Shown one piece after another: positions 1 through 8,713 of a stretch of DNA of 36,614 bases; the stretch's first letter is position 1; the number at the start of each line of letters is the position of its first letter. The notes beneath the pieces were generated by a model. It worked only from the letters and a program-made list of their open reading frames with translations. It did not search any database and was not told the origin of the DNA. Source of the DNA: an uncultured Bacteroides sp. GTDB taxonomy: Bacteria > Bacteroidota > Bacteroidia > Bacteroidales > Bacteroidaceae. A program made the translations under genes and the position numbers. The stretch spans positions 1 through 36,614 of the forward strand of contig NZ_CAUCSQ010000042.1 of the NCBI RefSeq assembly GCF_958445495.1, written 5' to 3'.

Positions 1-2
1 CA

Positions 3-662
3 GCCGACATTATTCGTGAAGGACTTTTCCGTGGTGCAGATAACGGTTACTTGCTCACCGACCGTGCTTTTGCCGGTGCAGATACACTGGCTACATCTTA
101 CGCACTGGCTACCGCCATCCGTAAAATCGGCGATTGCGACATTATCATCGGCGGCCGCCAGGCAATCGACGGAGACACGGCGCAAGTAGGTCCTCAGGTA
201 GCGGAAAAACTGGGATTGACACAAATCACATACGCAGAGGAAATCCTGGAAGCGGGCGACGGAAAAATTAAGGTAAAACGCCACATCGACGGCGGCGTAG
301 AAACTGTGGAAGGCCCGTTGCCTATTGTGATTACCGTAAACGGTTCGGCTGCTCCCTGCCGCCCGCGCAATGCCAAGCTGGTCCAGAAATACAAACACGC
401 CAAGACAGTTACCGAGAAACAGCAAGGCAACCTCGACTACACGGATTTGTATGACAAGCGCGACTACCTGAATCTGGTAGAATGGAGCGTGGCGGACGTA
501 AACGGCGACCTCGCACAATGCGGCCTGTCCGGTTCGCCGACCAAAGTGAAGACCATCCAGAACATCGTGTTCCAGGCTAAAGAGAGTAAAACCATCAGCG
601 GCAGCGACCGTGACGTGGAAGACCTGATTGTTGAACTGTTAGCTAACCATACCATCGGATAA
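3..662 (+). CDS. etfB: Electron transfer flavoprotein subunit beta, 5' end outside the window
   Basis: This is the C-terminal 219 residues of an ETF beta subunit. The frame is open from the first bases, so the start codon lies upstream of the window. The segment LTDRAFAGADTLATSYAL followed by DIIIGGRQAIDGDTAQVGPQ is the conserved AMP-binding part of EtfB, and QVGPQVAEKLGL continues the family pattern. EtfB pairs with EtfA to carry electrons from acyl-CoA dehydrogenases in the cytoplasm. The stop codon is 2 nt before the etfA start, and an acyl-CoA dehydrogenase follows, which fits one operon. Whether the complex simply transfers electrons or bifurcates them cannot be decided from this fragment. 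Confidence 0.93.
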   Translation, partial: ADIIREGLFRGADNGYLLTDRAFAGADTLATSYALATAIRKIGDCDIIIGGRQAIDGDTAQVGPQVAEKLGLTQITYAEEILEAGDGKIKVKRHIDGGVETVEGPLPIVITVNGSAAPCRPRNAKLVQKYKHAKTVTEKQQGNLDYTDLYDKRDYLNLVEWSVADVNGDLAQCGLSGSPTKVKTIQNIVFQAKESKTISGSDRDVEDLIVELLANHTIG

Positions 663-664
663 TC

Positions 665-1684
665 ATGAATAACTTATTTGTATATTGCGAAATAGAAGAA
701 GGCAACGTAGCAGACGTCAGCCTCGAACTTCTGACTAAAGGCCGTTCGTTAGCCAACCAGTTGGACTGCCAGCTCGAAGCCGTAGTTGCCGGAAGCGGCC
801 TCAAGGACATCGAGAAACAAATCCTTCCCTACGGAGTGGACAAACTCCACGTCTTTGACGGAGAAGGGCTTTACCCTTATACCTCGCTCCCGCACACCTC
901 CATCCTGGTGAATCTTTTCAAAGAGGAAAAACCGCAAATCTGTCTGATGGGTGCCACCGTTATCGGGCGCGACCTCGGTCCGCGCGTATCTTCCGCCTTG
1001 ACCAGCGGATTGACCGCCGACTGCACCTCGCTCGAAATCGGCGACCACGAAGACAAAAAAGCGGGTAAGGTTTACAAGAACCTGCTGTACCAGATTCGTC
1101 CGGCATTCGGAGGCAACATTGTCGCAACGATTGTAAACCCGGAACACCGCCCGCAGATGGCGACCGTCCGCGAAGGCGTGATGAAAAAAGAAATCCTTTC
1201 CCCCACTTACCAGGGAGAAGTGATTCGCCATGACGTGAAAAAATACGTAGCCGACACGGATTATGTAGTCAAAGTCATCGAGCGCCATGTGGAAAAAGCC
1301 AAGAACAATCTGAAAGGCGCGCCGATTGTAGTAGCCGGCGGTTACGGAGTAGGCTCGAAAGAGAACTTCGACCTGCTGTTCGATTTGGCTAAAGAGCTCC
1401 ATGCGGAAGTAGGCGCCAGCCGTGCGGCTGTTGATGCGGGCTTTGCGGAACACGACCGCCAGATTGGCCAGACAGGCGTCACAGTCCGTCCGAAGCTTTA
1501 CATCGCTTGCGGTATCTCAGGACAAATCCAGCATATTGCCGGTATGCAGGAAAGCGGTATCATCATCTCCATCAACAACGACCCGGATGCTCCGATTAAC
1601 ACGATTGCCGATTACGTAATCAACGGGACAATCGAAGAAGTCGTGCCGAAGATGATTAAATATTATAAACAAAATAGTAAGTAA
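665..1684 (+). CDS. etfA: Electron transfer flavoprotein subunit alpha
   Basis: This is a full-length EtfA (339 residues, normal for the family). The C-terminal FAD domain is clear: VVAGGYGVGSKENFDLLFDL, then VGASRAAVDAGF, QIGQTGVTVRPKLYIACGIS, IQHIAGM and SINNDPDAPINTIADY, the classical EtfA signature that wraps FAD. The N-terminal part is the nucleotide-binding-like domain shared with EtfB. It forms the heterodimer with the preceding gene product and passes electrons between acyl-CoA dehydrogenase and a downstream acceptor. The ATG lies 2 nt after the etfB stop, and the next gene starts 5 nt after this stop, so translation is probably coupled. No separate promoter is visible. Confidence 0.96.
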   Translation: MNNLFVYCEIEEGNVADVSLELLTKGRSLANQLDCQLEAVVAGSGLKDIEKQILPYGVDKLHVFDGEGLYPYTSLPHTSILVNLFKEEKPQICLMGATVIGRDLGPRVSSALTSGLTADCTSLEIGDHEDKKAGKVYKNLLYQIRPAFGGNIVATIVNPEHRPQMATVREGVMKKEILSPTYQGEVIRHDVKKYVADTDYVVKVIERHVEKAKNNLKGAPIVVAGGYGVGSKENFDLLFDLAKELHAEVGASRAAVDAGFAEHDRQIGQTGVTVRPKLYIACGISGQIQHIAGMQESGIIISINNDPDAPINTIADYVINGTIEEVVPKMIKYYKQNSK

Positions 1685-1689
1685 GCAAA

Positions 1690-3396
1690 ATGGCTAATTA
1701 TTATACAGACATACCGGAACTCAAGTATCACTTGAACAATCCGATGATGAAACGTATTTGCGAACTCAAAGAACGCAACTACAGAGACAAAGATGAATTC
1801 GATTACGCCCCGTTAGATTTCGAAGATGCCGTAGACTCTTACGACAAAGTCTTGGAAATTACGGGAGAAATCACAGGAGAAATTATCGCCGCCAATGCGG
1901 AAGGCGTTGACGAAGAAGGTCCCCATTGCGCCAACGGCCGTGTGGAATATGCATCGGGAACCAAACAGAACCTCGACGCCATGGTGAAAGCCGGGTTGAA
2001 CGGCATGACGATGCCCCGCAAGTTCGGCGGGTTGAATTTCCCGATTACCCCGTACACGATGTGCGCGGAAATCGTTGCCGCCGCCGACGCGGGTTTCGGA
2101 AATATCTGGTCGTTGCAGGACTGTATCGAAACTCTGTATGAATTCGGCAACGCAGACCAGCACAGCCGGTTCATTCCCCGCGTATGCCAGGGTGAAACCA
2201 TGTCTATGGACCTGACGGAACCGGATGCGGGTTCCGACCTCCAGTCGGTAATGCTGAAAGCCACTTACAGCGAAAAAGACGGTTGCTGGCTGTTGAACGG
2301 TGTGAAACGTTTCATTACGAACGGCGATGCGGATATCCACCTCGTCCTGGCACGTTCGGAAGAAGGAACCAGAGACGGCCGCGGTTTGTCCATGTTTATC
2401 TATGACAAACGTCAGGGTGGCGTGAACGTGCGCCGTATCGAAAACAAGCTCGGTATCCACGGCTCTCCCACTTGCGAGCTGGTGTACAAGAACGCAAAAG
2501 CCGAACTTTGCGGCGAACGCAAACTGGGTTTGATAAAATACGTGATGGCATTGATGAACGGCGCCCGCCTGGGTATCGCCGCGCAATCCGTAGGATTGAG
2601 TCAAGCCGCCTACAATGAAGGATTGGCTTACGCCAAAGACCGCAAGCAATTCGGCAAAGCAATCATTGAATTCCCGGCGGTATATGACATGCTGGCTATC
2701 ATGAAAGGCAAGCTGGATGCCGGACGCGCCCTGCTATACCAGACAGCCCGCTACGTAGACATCTACAAAGCGCTGGACGATATCGCCCGCGAACGCAAAC
2801 TGACGCCGGAAGAACGCCAGGAACAGAAGAAATATGCCAAATTAGCAGACAGCTTCACTCCGCTGGCCAAAGGCATGAATTCCGAATATGCCAACCAGAA
2901 CGCTTACGACTGTATCCAGATTCACGGCGGGTCGGGTTTCATGATGGAATATGCCTGCCAACGCATCTATCGCGACGCGCGTATCACCAGCATCTATGAA
3001 GGAACAACCCAGTTGCAAACCGTAGCCGCTATCCGTTACGTAACCAACGGTTCTTACCTCGCTACGATTCGCGAGTTCGAAACCGTTCCCTGCTCGCCGG
3101 AAATGGAGCCGTTGATGTCCCGTCTGAAAAAGATGGCGGATAAGTTCGAAGCAAGCGCTAATGCGGTAAAAGAGGCGCAAGACCAGGAATTGCTCGATTT
3201 CACCGCCCGCAGGCTGATGGAAATGGCCGCTGACATTATCATGTGCCATTTGCTGATTCAGGATGCAAGCAGGGCTCCGGAGCTGTTCTCCAAATCCGCC
3301 CACGTCTATCTGAACTATGCGGAAGCGGAAGTAGAGAAACACGCCGGGTTCATCAGCAACTTCAATAAAGAAGAACTGGCTTTCTACAAGAAATAA
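1690..3396 (+). CDS. Acyl-CoA dehydrogenase, long form with C-terminal extension
   Basis: A 568-residue flavoprotein of the acyl-CoA dehydrogenase family, longer than the common ~380-residue enzymes and like the larger type with an extra C-terminal helical domain. Visible signatures are MSMDLTEPDAGSDLQSV (FAD/substrate region), FITNGDADIHLVLAR, YAKDRKQFGKAI, QIHGGSGFMMEYACQRIYRD and ITSIYEGTTQLQ. Glu437 in IYEGT is at the usual catalytic-base position. It oxidises an acyl-CoA thioester at C2-C3 and gives electrons to ETF, encoded immediately upstream 5 nt away. The natural substrate cannot be read from sequence; a short-chain or branched acyl-CoA is possible. Two nested hairpins after the stop suggest the operon ends here. 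Confidence 0.93.
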   Translation: MANYYTDIPELKYHLNNPMMKRICELKERNYRDKDEFDYAPLDFEDAVDSYDKVLEITGEITGEIIAANAEGVDEEGPHCANGRVEYASGTKQNLDAMVKAGLNGMTMPRKFGGLNFPITPYTMCAEIVAAADAGFGNIWSLQDCIETLYEFGNADQHSRFIPRVCQGETMSMDLTEPDAGSDLQSVMLKATYSEKDGCWLLNGVKRFITNGDADIHLVLARSEEGTRDGRGLSMFIYDKRQGGVNVRRIENKLGIHGSPTCELVYKNAKAELCGERKLGLIKYVMALMNGARLGIAAQSVGLSQAAYNEGLAYAKDRKQFGKAIIEFPAVYDMLAIMKGKLDAGRALLYQTARYVDIYKALDDIARERKLTPEERQEQKKYAKLADSFTPLAKGMNSEYANQNAYDCIQIHGGSGFMMEYACQRIYRDARITSIYEGTTQLQTVAAIRYVTNGSYLATIREFETVPCSPEMEPLMSRLKKMADKFEASANAVKEAQDQELLDFTARRLMEMAADIIMCHLLIQDASRAPELFSKSAHVYLNYAEAEVEKHAGFISNFNKEELAFYKK

Positions 3397-3417
3397 CGGA
3401 ATGCCACACCAGACAAA

Positions 3418-3468
3418 AGGTTCCACACGCTTTTTACGGGAATAAAAAGCCTTTCCATTCGGGAACCT
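3418..3468 (+). terminator. Nested hairpin after the acyl-CoA dehydrogenase
   Basis: Outer arms AGGTTCC (3418-3424) and GGAACCT (3462-3468) enclose inner arms GCTTTTTA (3429-3436) and TAAAAAGC (3443-3450). The structure begins 22 nt after the stop codon. It is likely part of the transcription stop for the etf-acd operon. There is no clear U-run after it, so the following hairpin may do the work. Confidence 0.45.
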
Positions 3469-3478
3469 AATCAAGATA

Positions 3479-3532
3479 AATCCCCTTGTTTAACCCCGTA
3501 TTGCCATGATACGGGGTGCAAACAAGGGGATT
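3479..3532 (+). terminator. Long nested hairpin, probable end of etfBA-acd operon
   Basis: Perfect 13-bp outer arms AATCCCCTTGTTT (3479-3491) and AAACAAGGGGATT (3520-3532) surround perfect 8-bp inner arms CCCCGTAT (3494-3501) and ATACGGGG (3509-3516) with a 7-nt loop. This is a very stable stem. The rest of the 3397-3835 gap holds no convincing gene, only a promoter-like -7 box near 3722. Confidence 0.6.
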
Positions 3533-3721
3533 ATTGCATTCCAACCTACAATTTACACACAAGTTACAGGCGGACGGGAACCTTACTTTTTTTAAAATCT
3601 ACCGCCGTCTTTCTCTTCTTCCGGTAAAAAAACGTATTCATCAGGCAAACAACCGCTGCCTCCGTCAAACAGCCTCCATAAAATATTCTGCTTTTATTTC
3701 CGTTTTTTCATTATTATTCCA

Positions 3722-3729
3722 TACATTTG
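3722..3729 (+). promoter_or_regulatory. Bacteroides-type -7 box TACATTTG
   Basis: TACATTTG matches the TAnnTTTG consensus and is the only good match between the operon-end hairpins and the methionine sulfoxide reductase gene. The expected start of transcription near 3737 would leave a leader of about 100 nt. No clear TTTG -33 box is seen. Confidence 0.4.
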
Positions 3730-3835
3730 CCTGCAAAGGAACAGGCTGTCATCTGTAATAAAAAAGATAAACATCCAGAAAACAGCCTCATTAAATGTCC
3801 GAACCAATACCAATAGATTTAAAACCTAATCAGAC

Positions 3836-4306
3836 ATGGCAGAGAACCTATCAGTCAGCACAGGAGGAAAAGAGGAAAAATACCGCGAACTGCTTCCGCA
3901 ATTACACGCCCTGACAAGTACGGAAACGGATTTCATCGCCAACCTCGCCAATCTTGCAGCCGCATTAAAACAGACTTTCAACTTCTTCTGGGTCGGTTTT
4001 TATATCGTAAAAGAAGAAGAACTCGTACTTGGCCCGTTTCAGGGACCCATAGCCTGCACCCGTATCCGCTTCGGCAGAGGAGTTTGCGGAACCGCCTGGA
4101 AAGAGGCGCGAACATTGGTTGTTCCCGATGTAGAGCAGTTTCCCGGTCACATCGCCTGCAGTTCCGATTCCAAGTCGGAAATTGTCGTGCCGCTCATAAA
4201 AGACGGGAAAGTCATCGGAGTACTGGATATCGACAGTGATTCATTGGACAATTTCGACGAAACCGACGCACGCTACCTGGAAGAGATTTGTACGTATATA
4301 TCCTAA
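3836..4306 (+). CDS. Free methionine-(R)-sulfoxide reductase (GAF domain)
   Basis: A 156-residue single GAF-domain protein of the fRMsr family (E. coli MsrC/YebR type), which reduces free L-methionine-(R)-sulfoxide in the cytoplasm with thioredoxin as electron source. The three family cysteines are present in the expected contexts: IACTRIRFGRGVCGTAW carries two and GHIACSSDSKSEIVVPL carries the third. FNFFWVGFYIV and GVLDIDSDSLDNFDETD are also characteristic. Length is normal. It stands alone, transcribed toward the convergent cbpM-cbpA pair. Expected role is repair of oxidised methionine, useful for an anaerobe meeting oxygen; that role is family knowledge, not shown by the sequence. Confidence 0.93.
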   Translation: MAENLSVSTGGKEEKYRELLPQLHALTSTETDFIANLANLAAALKQTFNFFWVGFYIVKEEELVLGPFQGPIACTRIRFGRGVCGTAWKEARTLVVPDVEQFPGHIACSSDSKSEIVVPLIKDGKVIGVLDIDSDSLDNFDETDARYLEEICTYIS

Positions 4307-4383
4307 GCCATATCCGGCAGGCTTACCTATCAGGAAAAATTCCCGACATATCCAAATCCGAACATCAAAATTCCACTCTGAAA

Positions 4384-4403
4384 TCCGGATATCAGAATCC
4401 GGA
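4384..4403. terminator. Small hairpin between convergent genes
   Basis: TCCGGAT (4384-4390) and ATCCGGA (4397-4403) form a 7-bp stem with a 6-nt loop between the convergent fRMsr and cbpM genes. The same CCGGAT-6 nt-ATCCGG arrangement occurs at 11443-11460 between another convergent pair. There is no strong U-run, so the terminator role is inferred from position. Confidence 0.35.
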
Positions 4404-4432
4404 ACATTGCGCCGGAAAGAAACAGACGGTCT

Positions 4433-4756
4433 TTACCAATCCATTTCTTCCACTTCCCGCTCCCGATACAGCAACAGTTGTTTACGGAGCGAATCCATCT
4501 CCTGTTTCATTTCCTCCATCCTTTCCAGCAAATGACGGATGGCGTCAATCCCTTCCATATTAATGGACAGGTCATAATACATCCTGCTGTAACGTTCCAC
4601 GTTCGGGAGTTCCGACAAAAGCAGATAATGTTCGCCGCCTTCGGTATGTACGTTAATCAAACCGCCTTCTTCCAGCATATCTATAAACGAAGGCTCAATA
4701 TGACATTTGTGACAGTATTCACTGACAATAATTAACTCGGTCTGCATAGTACTCAT
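4433..4756 (-). CDS. cbpM: Chaperone modulator CbpM-like protein
   Basis: A 107-residue protein with a MerR-like N-terminal fold (IIVSEYCHKCHIEPSFIDMLEEGGLINV) followed by a heptad-rich C-terminal helix (HLLERMEEMKQEMDSLRKQLLL), as in the CbpM family that binds and restrains the J-domain protein CbpA. It starts 5 nt after the cbpA stop, which strongly supports this assignment because cbpA-cbpM is a conserved pair. The protein probably acts in the cytoplasm by covering the J domain. A second possible start (MQTEL) lies three codons downstream. The pair may be co-regulated with general stress; no operator is visible. Confidence 0.82.
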   Translation of the reverse strand: MSTMQTELIIVSEYCHKCHIEPSFIDMLEEGGLINVHTEGGEHYLLLSELPNVERYSRMYYDLSINMEGIDAIRHLLERMEEMKQEMDSLRKQLLLYREREVEEMDW

Positions 4757-4761
4757 TCTTT

Positions 4762-5727
4762 TTAGTTCATACTCCGTAACTCGCGGAACAACTCTTTCTG
4801 TCTGTCCGTCAGATTCGTAGGAATCTTGACGGAATAGGTCACAATCAAATCGCCGAATTGTCCTTCCTTCTTATAAACCGGGAATCCTTTGCCTTTCAGA
4901 CGGACTTTCATGCCGTTCTGCGTTTCCGGTTTTATCTTCAGCTTCACTTTTCCGTCCAGCGTATCAATCACCTTCTCGCCTCCCAACACGGCGGAATAGA
5001 GGTCTACCTCCGCGTCTACGTACAAATCGTCGCCCAGACGTTTGAACACCGGGTCTTCGGCTATAACGAACGTAATGTACAAATCACCTGCAGGACCTCC
5101 GTTGATTCCCTCCGCTCCGTAACCTTTCAACTTAATCACTTGCCCGTCAGCCACGCCGGCAGGAATGGTGATACGCACCTGCTTGCCATTGACCGTCAAT
5201 ATCCGTTTATGCGTCTGTGCGGCATCACGAAGTGACAGATGAAGCTCGGCATTAAAATCCTGCCCGCGGAATCCCGCAGCACCTTTTCCTCTTCCGCCCC
5301 GATGTCCTCCGAACATAGATTCGAAGAAATCGGAAAAACCGCTGGCATTGCCGCCGGCAAAACCGTCTCCGTCGGAACTGTACCAATACGTCCCGTTACC
5401 GTCGGAAAATCCCTCTCCGCTGCCGAAGCCGCCGAAACCGCCAGCGCCGCCGAAACCACCCGCTTGTTGCCGGGCACGTTTCTGCGCTTCGAATTCATCG
5501 GCATGCTTCCAATGCTCTCCGTACTCATCATACTTTTTACGTTTCTCCGGGTCGCTCAGTACTTCATTTGCTTCATTGATTTCCTGAAACTTATCCTTTG
5601 CACTCGGATCGTTAGGATTCAAATCAGGATGATATTTCCTCGCCAGCTTACGGAAAGCCTTCTTGATATCATCCTGGGAAGCGTTTTTGTCAACCCCAAG
5701 AATCTTATAATAATCTATATAGGCCAT
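4762..5727 (-). CDS. cbpA: Curved-DNA-binding-like J-domain protein (CbpA/DnaJ class B)
   Basis: A 321-residue Hsp40. The N-terminal J domain carries the essential HPD at residues 33-35 (KYHPDLNPND), followed by a Gly/Phe-rich segment (about residues 88-140, with repeats of GGFG and SDFFESMFGG) and the two C-terminal client-binding beta domains ending in KIPTNLTDRQKELFRELR. The zinc-finger CxxCxGxG repeats of true DnaJ are missing, so this is class B. It stimulates DnaK ATPase and delivers unfolded clients. The cbpM-like modulator follows at 5 nt. The 94-nt gap to the upstream phosphoethanolamine transferase gene probably holds a promoter, but no strong TAnnTTTG match was found there. Confidence 0.93.
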   Translation of the reverse strand: MAYIDYYKILGVDKNASQDDIKKAFRKLARKYHPDLNPNDPSAKDKFQEINEANEVLSDPEKRKKYDEYGEHWKHADEFEAQKRARQQAGGFGGAGGFGGFGSGEGFSDGNGTYWYSSDGDGFAGGNASGFSDFFESMFGGHRGGRGKGAAGFRGQDFNAELHLSLRDAAQTHKRILTVNGKQVRITIPAGVADGQVIKLKGYGAEGINGGPAGDLYITFVIAEDPVFKRLGDDLYVDAEVDLYSAVLGGEKVIDTLDGKVKLKIKPETQNGMKVRLKGKGFPVYKKEGQFGDLIVTYSVKIPTNLTDRQKELFRELRSMN

Positions 5728-5821
5728 GTTTTATGAATTTAATCGTTTCATATATCATACGGCAAATAACAAGCCAATCCCGCTTTTAGATGTAAATTTT
5801 AGCACAATTTATAACAAACGG

Positions 5822-7525
5822 CTAATAATCAATCCGCCTCTGTTCCAATTGTTGAAAATCAGGCTTTTTCATCCCCAATCCATCCAACGGGCAGGGTTCG
5901 TTATGGTCGTTCAGATATACCCTCGGCTTCATTGTATAAAACGGGGTGGCAACGGACTGCGAACGGTCCCAGCAATCTGTTTCTATCCCGCCCAAATCCA
6001 GCATGGTCGGGAAAAAAGAGCTGCTGGAAGAAACGTCTTTGTCCTTATTGCCTGTCACTGCCTTCCACTGTCCGGGATAATTCTCCCGATACTCTTCCGA
6101 CATCCAGACAAGGAACGGCACATGAAGCTGGTAATACGAAGGTACGGGAGAGGCATGAAGGAAAAGATGGCGGGAGTCATCGAAAATATCCTCTCCGTGG
6201 TCGGACGTATAGAGCATGACGGCATTCGCCTGCTGTTTTTCCAACATACGGATGATTCCCGACAGGAAACCGTCGGTGTAACGGATGGAATTGTCATAAG
6301 CGTTTACCAGGTTGTCCCGGAATTTCCTTTTCGCATCGACCGGATAATCCGGTGTGAAGAATGCCGTCTCCAGCGGGTAACGCTCACGGTAGTTAAAATG
6401 AGAGCCGTAGGTATGCAGCACGATGAATTGCCTCTCCGCCCCTTTAGCCAATTCCTGCTCCGCCAGCCTCAGCAGCTCGTCGTCCGCAGGATTATAGCCG
6501 GGAGCAACGGAATCTTCTTTGATAAAATCGCATGTGTCGGCCTCCATCCCGAAGAAGTCGATAAACGAATGGTTACGACGCTGGTTGGAAAAGAATGCCG
6601 TCCGGAAGCCCGCCTCTTTAAAAGCGGTGATAATCCCTTTCCGGAAGTAGATGGAATCATAGTTGCGGGCGCTGACACCAGACAACAGCATAGGCACGCT
6701 TTTGTGTGTCGTGTTCGATTCCGTCAGCGCTTTCGAAAAGGCAACGAGTCCTTCCTGATGAGCCAGCAAAGGGTTCGTCTCACGCCCATAACCGTATAGC
6801 TGCCAGTTCGGGGCACGGGATGTCTCTCCCACCACCATCACATATATCTCCCTCTTACCTGCCGGATGCGTAGCTTTAGCGTGAAAAGTAAAATCCCGTG
6901 AGGTATGATGATAATTCCGCGTCAGGAGTGTCCGCTGAAAAGCCAGACCGACATTGTAACAGACATTCAACGGATACAAATCCGACTTCAACTCATACCC
7001 CGGCTCTAGCGCAAAAGTCCCGAAAAGTCCGGCCAGCGAGATTCCCAAAACTGCGAGAGCCCGTTTCCGTTCCCGGCGGACAAACCTTTCGGGAAGCGTC
7101 CTTTTACGGACAATCGAGACCATCCCCAACGCCAGAGCCGGGACATACAGCATGATTACTGCAATGATGGCAGGTGTCAGGTGGTCCAGCAACTCAAGTG
7201 CCTCACTCGAATTGGTGGTAACCAGATTCAAAAACATATCGACAGCAATGACAGACTGCCCGAACAAGTAAAGCAGCACAATCTGGAAAGCCCCGAAAAA
7301 CAAAAACAGGAACAAAATCCAGAACATTTTACCACAGTTCCCGGATAACGTCATCAGCAGATAATAACAACCCAAAGGCAACAGGACATTAGTCACCTTC
7401 GCCATCACCGGCAACGGCTCCGTGAAACAGAGAACGATGTTAGGCGTTATCAGGATAAACAGAAACAGGTAAAACAAATGTTCCTGTTTCGCCAATCCAT
7501 TCTTTACATTCTTAAAAAGCTTCAT
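5822..7525 (-). CDS. Lipid A phosphoethanolamine transferase-like sulfatase-family protein
   Basis: An inner-membrane enzyme of about 567 residues. The first ~200 residues hold several transmembrane helices (LFYLFLFILITPNIVLCF, KMFWILFLFLFFGAFQIVLL, IIAVIMLYVPALALGMV), then a periplasmic alkaline-phosphatase-like domain. Conserved catalytic and zinc-site motifs are VVGETSRAPNWQLYGYGRET, SNTTHKSVPMLLSG (the second Thr is the expected nucleophile), YTSDHGED and FLHASPVP. EptA/MCR relatives move phosphoethanolamine from phosphatidylethanolamine to lipid A phosphate, and Bacteroides lipid A is known to carry this group. A start at 7525 is chosen (MKLFKNV); one at 7561 would overlap the upstream gene by 50 nt rather than 14. 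Either way it is translationally coupled to the Omp85-like gene. Confidence 0.87.
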   Translation of the reverse strand: MKLFKNVKNGLAKQEHLFYLFLFILITPNIVLCFTEPLPVMAKVTNVLLPLGCYYLLMTLSGNCGKMFWILFLFLFFGAFQIVLLYLFGQSVIAVDMFLNLVTTNSSEALELLDHLTPAIIAVIMLYVPALALGMVSIVRKRTLPERFVRRERKRALAVLGISLAGLFGTFALEPGYELKSDLYPLNVCYNVGLAFQRTLLTRNYHHTSRDFTFHAKATHPAGKREIYVMVVGETSRAPNWQLYGYGRETNPLLAHQEGLVAFSKALTESNTTHKSVPMLLSGVSARNYDSIYFRKGIITAFKEAGFRTAFFSNQRRNHSFIDFFGMEADTCDFIKEDSVAPGYNPADDELLRLAEQELAKGAERQFIVLHTYGSHFNYRERYPLETAFFTPDYPVDAKRKFRDNLVNAYDNSIRYTDGFLSGIIRMLEKQQANAVMLYTSDHGEDIFDDSRHLFLHASPVPSYYQLHVPFLVWMSEEYRENYPGQWKAVTGNKDKDVSSSSSFFPTMLDLGGIETDCWDRSQSVATPFYTMKPRVYLNDHNEPCPLDGLGMKKPDFQQLEQRRIDY

Positions 7526-8705
7526 TGATATTGAAAATAAATCCGGTCTGGTGTTTGCCAAACCCTAAATCCAAACGTACATTCACTCTCTTCTTAAACT
7601 CCCAGCGATAACCGAAACCGTAATTGGGAAGAATATGTTTCAGGGTGATACCGGAAAGTTTCGGAAAGACGGTCCCCGCTCCTACCCATACGGCTATTCC
7701 ATTCCGTTTCCAGACATGCTGCCGGAGCTCTATTTGAGCATCCGCCGCACATTTGTCCCGATAACGCCCCTCGTAATACCCGCGCATCGAATAGGAACTC
7801 CCTAAAGTCGCCATCAGCCCCCAGGGAGTATCCCCATAGGTCAGCAACGTATGGAACTGGCTCGCCAACACTCCTCCTTTCCATACGGGACGGTAGTAAC
7901 TGGCAGTGAGTTCCGTACTGCCGAACGCATATTCATTGCCGAGAAAAGCCGGGCTGAACCGTTGGTCTATCCGCAGATAATATCCCCGATAAGCATTTGT
8001 CAGAAAATCACGAGAGTCATAAAGAAGAGAAAGTCCGATACTTGTGTTGACTGTCCGCGCCGCCATGCCTTCCCACAGGGCCGGCTTCTCAAAGTCTCGT
8101 CCGTCGATGTAATCGAATACCGCCATCGGGCCGATATAGAAATTTCCCGCCGCCCGGAACATGAAGTCTGCCTTCACCTGTGCCTGAAAACGCTTATAGT
8201 TGCTTTCGTTATCATCATTGCTCCCGTTGCCGTATCCCTGTCCCCAATACAGGCTGGGAAAAGAATAGAAATAAAGGTTGTAATCCAACCGGTATCTGTC
8301 TTGCGGAAACAGATGGTTCCCGCGGATTCCCAACAGATAGAAGCCGACGGTAGACACGTCTCCGTAAAGGGAGACATTGGAAGGAGGAAGAATCGTGTCA
8401 TTGCGGCCGGTACGGTAGAGTCCCGCCGCCACCAATCCGAGCCCGAATTTCGTATCGCTGGAATAATGGGGGCCGCCTATGACGCTGAAATCAAATTTTT
8501 TATTCTTTTTTTCCTTGTTGGCATCATTGAAATAACCAAGGAACTTCTTGAAGAAACCGGGCTTTTCCGGAACTGAATCCCTGACGGCCACAGGTACGGA
8601 ATCCGCCGGCAGTTCCGTTGTAGCAGAATGCACCTGTGCGCCCAATGGGGTTTGTGTCAGTAACAACAGCGCGAATATGATTAGCCAGTTCCGTCTAGTA
8701 TCCAT
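7512..8705 (-). CDS. Outer-membrane beta-barrel of the Omp85/surface-antigen type without POTRA domains
   Basis: A 397-residue protein with a signal peptide (LIIFALLLLTQTPLGAQ) and a C-terminal 16-strand-type barrel ending in phenylalanine (IFNINEAF), the usual outer-membrane assembly signal. SMRGYYEGRYRD near residue 310 resembles the (V/M)RGY/F lid-loop motif of the BamA/TamA barrel. About 85 residues precede the barrel, too few for POTRA repeats, so this is a stripped Omp85-family member. Its substrate is unknown. The phosphoethanolamine transferase gene overlaps its 3' end, suggesting a shared role at the outer membrane, possibly lipid or envelope remodelling. That functional link is inference. 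Three palindromes sit directly upstream. Confidence 0.82.
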   Translation of the reverse strand: MDTRRNWLIIFALLLLTQTPLGAQVHSATTELPADSVPVAVRDSVPEKPGFFKKFLGYFNDANKEKKNKKFDFSVIGGPHYSSDTKFGLGLVAAGLYRTGRNDTILPPSNVSLYGDVSTVGFYLLGIRGNHLFPQDRYRLDYNLYFYSFPSLYWGQGYGNGSNDDNESNYKRFQAQVKADFMFRAAGNFYIGPMAVFDYIDGRDFEKPALWEGMAARTVNTSIGLSLLYDSRDFLTNAYRGYYLRIDQRFSPAFLGNEYAFGSTELTASYYRPVWKGGVLASQFHTLLTYGDTPWGLMATLGSSYSMRGYYEGRYRDKCAADAQIELRQHVWKRNGIAVWVGAGTVFPKLSGITLKHILPNYGFGYRWEFKKRVNVRLDLGFGKHQTGFIFNINEAF

Positions 8706-8713
8706 AATGACAA

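Noticed and set aside
749..1453. 234-codon minus-strand open frame opposite etfA
   Set aside because: It lies wholly within the clear etfA gene and has no domain of its own; similar long antisense frames over acd, groL and hydA were dismissed for the same reason.
3516..3758. 80-codon plus-strand open frame
   Set aside because: It starts inside the operon-end hairpin, covers the -7 box region of the next gene, and its product has no recognisable domain or signal.
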